Translations under genes and position numbers: made by a program
Assembly: GCA_014654455.1 (NCBI GenBank)
Contig: JACWCY010000003.1
Coordinates: 91,279 to 154,766 of the forward strand
Source of the DNA: Pelagibacterales bacterium SAG-MED01
GTDB lineage: Bacteria; Pseudomonadota; Alphaproteobacteria; Pelagibacterales; Pelagibacteraceae
DNA: 63,488 nt
Direction: 5' to 3'
Part shown: in pieces, positions 59,972 to 63,488 of the stretch
How the letters are laid out: the number at the start of each line of letters is the position of its first letter
How positions within the stretch are numbered: position 1 is the first letter of the stretch
The notes under the pieces: generated by a model
Seen by the model: the letters and a program-made list of their open reading frames with translations, nothing else
Databases searched by the model: none
Told to the model about the DNA's origin: nothing

Positions 59972-60844
59972 ATGACAATAAATAAATTAGCAATCATAGG
60001 TGGAAGTGGCCTTTATGATGTTGAAGATTTCAAAAATAGAGAGTTATTAGAGATAAATACTCCTTGGGGAAAACCTTCAGACCAGATTTTAAAAACTAAT
60101 TATAAAAATAAAGAAGTCTATTTTTTACCAAGGCATGGAAGAGGTCATTTTATATCACCTACAAAAATAAACTTTAGAGCCAATATTGATGCTCTTAAAC
60201 AATTAGGAATTACAGATATTATATCTGTTTCAGCGGTTGGATCTTTAAAAGAAGATCTACCACCTGGAAATTTTGTTATTATTGATCAATTCATAGATCG
60301 AACTTTTGCAAGAGAAAAAACTTTTTTTGATGATGAAATTGTTGCCCATGTTTCCATGGCTCACCCAACATCTAATGGTTTGATGAATGCTTGTGAGGAA
60401 GCTATTAAAAAAGAAAAAATTGAATATCAAAGAGGTGGCACATATGTTGTAATGGAAGGTCCACAATTTTCAACATTAGCAGAGTCAAATTTATATAGAT
60501 CATGGAAAGCAGATGTAATTGGGATGACCAACATGCCTGAAGCTAAATTAGCACGGGAAGCAGAGATAAGATATGCATCTATATCAATGGTAACCGATTA
60601 TGATTGTTGGCACCCTGATCATGAAAATGTTGATGTCCAACAAGTAATAAAAGTTTTATTAGGCAATGCCGTTAAAGCAAAAAATGTGATTAAAAATTTA
60701 ATAGAAAATTTTGAAAATCATATTGATACTAAAGATCCAACAAATAATTGTTTAGATGTTGCAATTATTACTGCTCCAGAAAAAAGAACAAAAAAAACTA
60801 TTAATAAACTTAAAACAGTTGCAGGTAGAGTTTTAAATAAATGA
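59972..60844 (+). CDS. mtnP: 5'-Methylthioadenosine phosphorylase
   Basis: Splits methylthioadenosine with phosphate to adenine and methylthioribose-1-phosphate. The 290 residues carry AIIGGSGLYD near the start, LPRHGRGHFISPTKINFRAN and the purine-site YVVMEGPQFSTLAES with NMPEAKLAREAEI. The MTAP form is indicated over inosine phosphorylase by RHGRGH and by context. Overlaps mtnA by four bases. Confidence 0.95.
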   Translation: MTINKLAIIGGSGLYDVEDFKNRELLEINTPWGKPSDQILKTNYKNKEVYFLPRHGRGHFISPTKINFRANIDALKQLGITDIISVSAVGSLKEDLPPGNFVIIDQFIDRTFAREKTFFDDEIVAHVSMAHPTSNGLMNACEEAIKKEKIEYQRGGTYVVMEGPQFSTLAESNLYRSWKADVIGMTNMPEAKLAREAEIRYASISMVTDYDCWHPDHENVDVQQVIKVLLGNAVKAKNVIKNLIENFENHIDTKDPTNNCLDVAIITAPEKRTKKTINKLKTVAGRVLNK

Positions 60845-61911
60845 GAATAGAGAAAAAAGAATATCGCACTATTTGGTTTGAAAATAATATTGTTAAAATA
60901 ATAGATCAAACAAAACTTCCTCATAAATTTTTTATTAAAGACTTAAAAACAGTAAATGATGCAATTAAAGCAATTAATACAATGGAAGTAAGAGGCGCTC
61001 CTTTAATAGGGGCAACAGCTGCTTATGGATTGGTTTTAGCTATTATTGAAAATAATGATCAATCATTTTTAAAAAAATCAGCAGAAAATTTAATCAGTTC
61101 AAGACCAACAGCTATAAATCTTAAGTGGGCAGTTGATCGAATGATGAATAAGTTATCAGGTATTAATAGTGATAAGATTTTAGAAATAGCTTTGAATGAA
61201 GCGAAAGAAATTTGTGAAGAGGATGTAAAATTTTGTGAAAATATTGGATTGAATGGTCTAAAAATTATAGAGGAAATTTATAAGAAAAAAAAGGATACAG
61301 TAAACATTTTAACACATTGTAATGCAGGTTGGCTAGCGACAATAAATTGGGGAACAGCAACATCGCCTATTTATCATGCACATAAAAAAGGTATTCCTAT
61401 TCATGTTTGGACAGATGAAACTAGACCAAGAAATCAAGGAGCTAATTTAACTTCTTTTGAATTAAATGAAGAAGGAATCAATAACACAATCATAGCAGAT
61501 AATACTGGTGGAATTTTAATGCAAAGAGGAGAGGTCGACATGTGCATTGTTGGAACAGACAGAACATTGGCTAATGGTGATGTGTGTAACAAAGTTGGAA
61601 CTTATTTAAAAGCTCTAGCAGCACATGATAATAATATTCCTTTTTATGTAGCTTTACCCAGTTCAACAATTGATTGGAATATAAAAGATCATAAAGATAT
61701 TCCTATTGAAGAAAGAAATTCTGATGAATTATCACATATGGAAGGTTTAGACGAAAAAGGAAATATTAAAAAAATACAAATATATCCAAAAAAAAGTAAA
61801 TCTATGAATCTTGCATTTGATGTAACGCCTGCAAAATTTGTTACTGGTTTGATTACTGAAAAGGGGATATGTGACGCGTCAGTTGAGGGATTAAAGAATT
61901 TATTTAAATGA
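60841..61911 (+). CDS. mtnA: Methylthioribose-1-phosphate isomerase
   Basis: Converts methylthioribose-1-phosphate to methylthioribulose-1-phosphate. In 356 residues: EVRGAPLIGATAAYG, LTHCNAGWLATINWGTA with the active cysteine, TDETRPRNQGANLT, IVGTDRTLANGDVCNKVGTY with the catalytic Asp, matching MtnA over eIF2B subunits. Overlaps mtnP and the following aldolase gene by four bases each. Confidence 0.95.
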   Translation: MRIEKKEYRTIWFENNIVKIIDQTKLPHKFFIKDLKTVNDAIKAINTMEVRGAPLIGATAAYGLVLAIIENNDQSFLKKSAENLISSRPTAINLKWAVDRMMNKLSGINSDKILEIALNEAKEICEEDVKFCENIGLNGLKIIEEIYKKKKDTVNILTHCNAGWLATINWGTATSPIYHAHKKGIPIHVWTDETRPRNQGANLTSFELNEEGINNTIIADNTGGILMQRGEVDMCIVGTDRTLANGDVCNKVGTYLKALAAHDNNIPFYVALPSSTIDWNIKDHKDIPIEERNSDELSHMEGLDEKGNIKKIQIYPKKSKSMNLAFDVTPAKFVTGLITEKGICDASVEGLKNLFK

Positions 61912-62573
61912 AAAATTTAAAAGAAAGAAAAGAAGTCATTGAATATTCTGTTAAACTCAATAATACTAATTTATCTCCTTTAAGATCAGGAAATATTTCA
62001 GTAAGAGGTACAGAGGATGGTATTGAAGGTTTTTTTATTACACCATCTGGAAAAAAATACGAATCACTTAAAACAGAGGATATTGTCTTTTTATCTTTGA
62101 ATGAGGAAAAGGACTTTTTATCATGGTTTAATTCTGGTAAAAACCCTTCATCAGAGTGGAGATTTCACCAAGATATTTATAAAAATAAATGGGAAGCAAA
62201 AGCTATTGTCCATGCTCATTCCCCTCATGCCTCAGCTGTTTCGACTCATGGTAAATCAATCCCACCTTTTCATTACATGATTGCTCTTGCAGGAGGTGAA
62301 GATATTAAATGCGCAGAGTATGCAACCTTTGGTACTCACGAACTCTCAACGAATATTGTGAAAGCATTAAAAGATAGAAAAGCATGTCTAATGTCAAACC
62401 ACGGTCAGGTTGCATTTGGTGAAAATCTCTCTAAAGCTTTTGAGCTTGCACAAGAAGTAGAAAATATTTGCCAACAATATGTTATTGCTTTAAAGATGGG
62501 AGAACCAAAAAATCTTTCATTTTCTGAAATGAAAAAAATTTTGGAAAAAGTAAAAAATTATAAAAGTGGATAA
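61908..62573 (+). CDS. Class II aldolase (FucA/Ald2-like)
   Basis: Zinc aldolase of 221 residues, coupled to mtnA by a four-base overlap. Its sequence follows L-fuculose-phosphate aldolase closely: GNISVRG, FITPSGKKYE, PSSEWRFH with the catalytic acid Glu, VHAHSPHASAVS with zinc histidines, IPPFHYMIALAGG, YATFGTHELS and SNHGQVAFG. By context it probably cleaves methylthioribulose-1-phosphate to DHAP and methylthioacetaldehyde (the DHAP shunt). MtnB dehydratase, of the same superfamily, is the alternative, but no mtnC or mtnD is seen. Confidence 0.88.
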   Translation: MKNLKERKEVIEYSVKLNNTNLSPLRSGNISVRGTEDGIEGFFITPSGKKYESLKTEDIVFLSLNEEKDFLSWFNSGKNPSSEWRFHQDIYKNKWEAKAIVHAHSPHASAVSTHGKSIPPFHYMIALAGGEDIKCAEYATFGTHELSTNIVKALKDRKACLMSNHGQVAFGENLSKAFELAQEVENICQQYVIALKMGEPKNLSFSEMKKILEKVKNYKSG

Positions 62574-62578
62574 TTTTT

Positions 62579-63488
62579 ATGACAAAAGTTGGGGAGCACA
62601 TCACTTTAGATATTATAGGTACAACTAAAGAATATGACCAATCTTTATTTGAAAAGGTAATTCACGATATTGCAAAAGCCGCAAATGTTACAATTTTAAA
62701 TATATCTAAATATAAATTTGAACCACAAGGATTTACAATTTTAGCTTTGTTAGCTGAAAGTCATATCAGTTTTCACACATTCCCCGAAAAAGGTATGATT
62801 AGTTTTGATTTTTTTACATGTGGAAAAATTAGCCCATCAATTGCAATTGATATTATTAAAAAAGAATTTAAACACAAAAGAATCGTTAAAAAGGAATTTA
62901 ATAGAGATACCAAATCTCTTTATCATGACATTTATAGTTCCCCAGGATTACAAAAATCATATGTCGTAAATGATGTTTTAGAAGATTTTAAATCTAAAGT
63001 TGGACAGCATATTGAAATTTTAGAGCTAGAACAATTTGGTAAATCTTTATTTATAGATGGAGAAATTCAAGTAGCTGCCTCAGACGAACATTTGTATAGC
63101 TCCACTTTTGTTGGTGCAGGCTTAAAGCTAAATAAAGATAATGAAAGAGCAGCAATAATTGGAGGTGGTGATGGAGGTGTTGCAAGAGAATGTATTTCTA
63201 AAAAATTTAATTTTGTTGATTGGTATGAACTTGATCCAGAAGTTGTTGAAGTTTGCAATAAACATTTAGGAGACATAGGCAAGAAGTCTACTGAAAAAAA
63301 TTCAGTTAAATGTGTTTGGGGAGATGCTTTTGAAAGCATTAAAACAGTTGGAGACGATACGTATGATCATATATTTGTTGATCTTAACGATGATCAATTT
63401 TGTATTGATTTAGCAGCAAAGAATATGGACTCTTTAGTGAGAATTTTAAAACCCAAAGGAGTGATCACAGCCCAAGTTGGAAGCCAAG
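62579..63488 (+). CDS. Fused AdoMet decarboxylase-aminopropyltransferase (SpeD-SpeE), 3' end outside window
   Basis: An open frame of 303 codons to the window edge. Residues 1-115 match the prokaryotic AdoMet decarboxylase: LLAESHISFHTFPEKG with the Glu60-Ser61 self-cleavage site that forms the pyruvoyl group, His66, and FFTCG with Cys81. Residues about 120 on form an aminopropyltransferase: FIDGEIQ (158-164), SDEHLY, IIGGGDGG (194-200) and FVDLND. The usual YHE and DSSDP motifs are altered (YSS, DLND). It makes a polyamine and releases methylthioadenosine for the genes just upstream. Five bases separate it from the aldolase. Confidence 0.88.
   Translation, partial: MTKVGEHITLDIIGTTKEYDQSLFEKVIHDIAKAANVTILNISKYKFEPQGFTILALLAESHISFHTFPEKGMISFDFFTCGKISPSIAIDIIKKEFKHKRIVKKEFNRDTKSLYHDIYSSPGLQKSYVVNDVLEDFKSKVGQHIEILELEQFGKSLFIDGEIQVAASDEHLYSSTFVGAGLKLNKDNERAAIIGGGDGGVARECISKKFNFVDWYELDPEVVEVCNKHLGDIGKKSTEKNSVKCVWGDAFESIKTVGDDTYDHIFVDLNDDQFCIDLAAKNMDSLVRILKPKGVITAQVGSQ

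Noticed and set aside
1..63488. CRISPR array, insertion sequences, prophage or integrase genes
   Set aside because: No regularly spaced repeats, transposase, integrase or phage-structure genes were seen on either strand.

Overview
The window is an AT-rich (roughly 30 % GC by eye), very compact bacterial chromosome segment. Most genes abut or overlap by 1-20 bases, and no stretch over 300 bases lacks a gene. Gene content points to the SAR11 clade (Pelagibacterales, Alphaproteobacteria): a tandem SAM-II/SAM-V-type leader before a homocysteine methyltransferase, a Suf-only Fe-S operon under an IscR-like regulator, a cox-type hydroxylase with few accessory genes, taurine-type transport, and TauD/PhyH oxygenases. 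The species call is inference; no rRNA is present.

Layout. 1-2787: partial tyrS, anmK, an alpha/beta hydrolase. 2873-9089: iscR-sufBCDS-sufU-sufT-sufA in one direction behind a promoter carrying a perfect dyad. 9156-13137: a 56-codon small ORF, glnA with a leader hairpin, a YbaK-type deacylase, a DMT transporter, a GT2 glycosyltransferase. 13187-14255: homocysteine S-methyltransferase with its two SAM aptamers and promoter. 14263-25972: a TauE-type exporter followed by a molybdenum-cofactor island (moaB, a form II CoxSLM-type hydroxylase with CoxG, a split XdhC/CoxI, a MocA-like nucleotidyltransferase, msrPQ, moaEDCA). 26011-32020: PhyH, a GYD protein, an aldehyde dehydrogenase, CcdA, a flavodoxin-fold reductase, a TauD/GBBH oxygenase, a HisN-like phosphatase. 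32013-35948: eleven small minus-strand genes, mostly of unknown function. 36061-38735: cysK, cysE, a VOC protein, a LysE exporter.

38728-50307 looks like organosulfonate/amino-acid catabolism: a HisD/HpsN-like dehydrogenase, a Pta/Ptb-like acyltransferase, an Ldh2/ComC-like dehydrogenase, tauABC, and a divergent class III aminotransferase with alanine dehydrogenase. Sulfoacetaldehyde acetyltransferase (xsc) is not in the window. 50318-56294: an epimerase, a dimethylglycine/sarcosine-dehydrogenase-type flavoprotein with a folate domain, a BASS transporter, a regulator with two HTH segments, and two tandem single-helix membrane proteins. tRNA-Met(CAU) and surface-sugar genes (glycosyltransferase, rfbA, rfbB) follow. 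The window closes with apt, mtnP, mtnA, a class II aldolase and a SpeD-SpeE fusion: polyamine synthesis coupled to recycling of its by-product methylthioadenosine.

The genes connect through sulfur and one-carbon metabolism: cysteine synthesis, Fe-S assembly, SAM-controlled methionine synthesis, methylthioadenosine salvage, methionine-sulfoxide repair and probable sulfonate use. No CRISPR array, insertion sequence, integrase or prophage gene was seen. Isolated glycosyltransferases among metabolic genes are the main hint of gene turnover.
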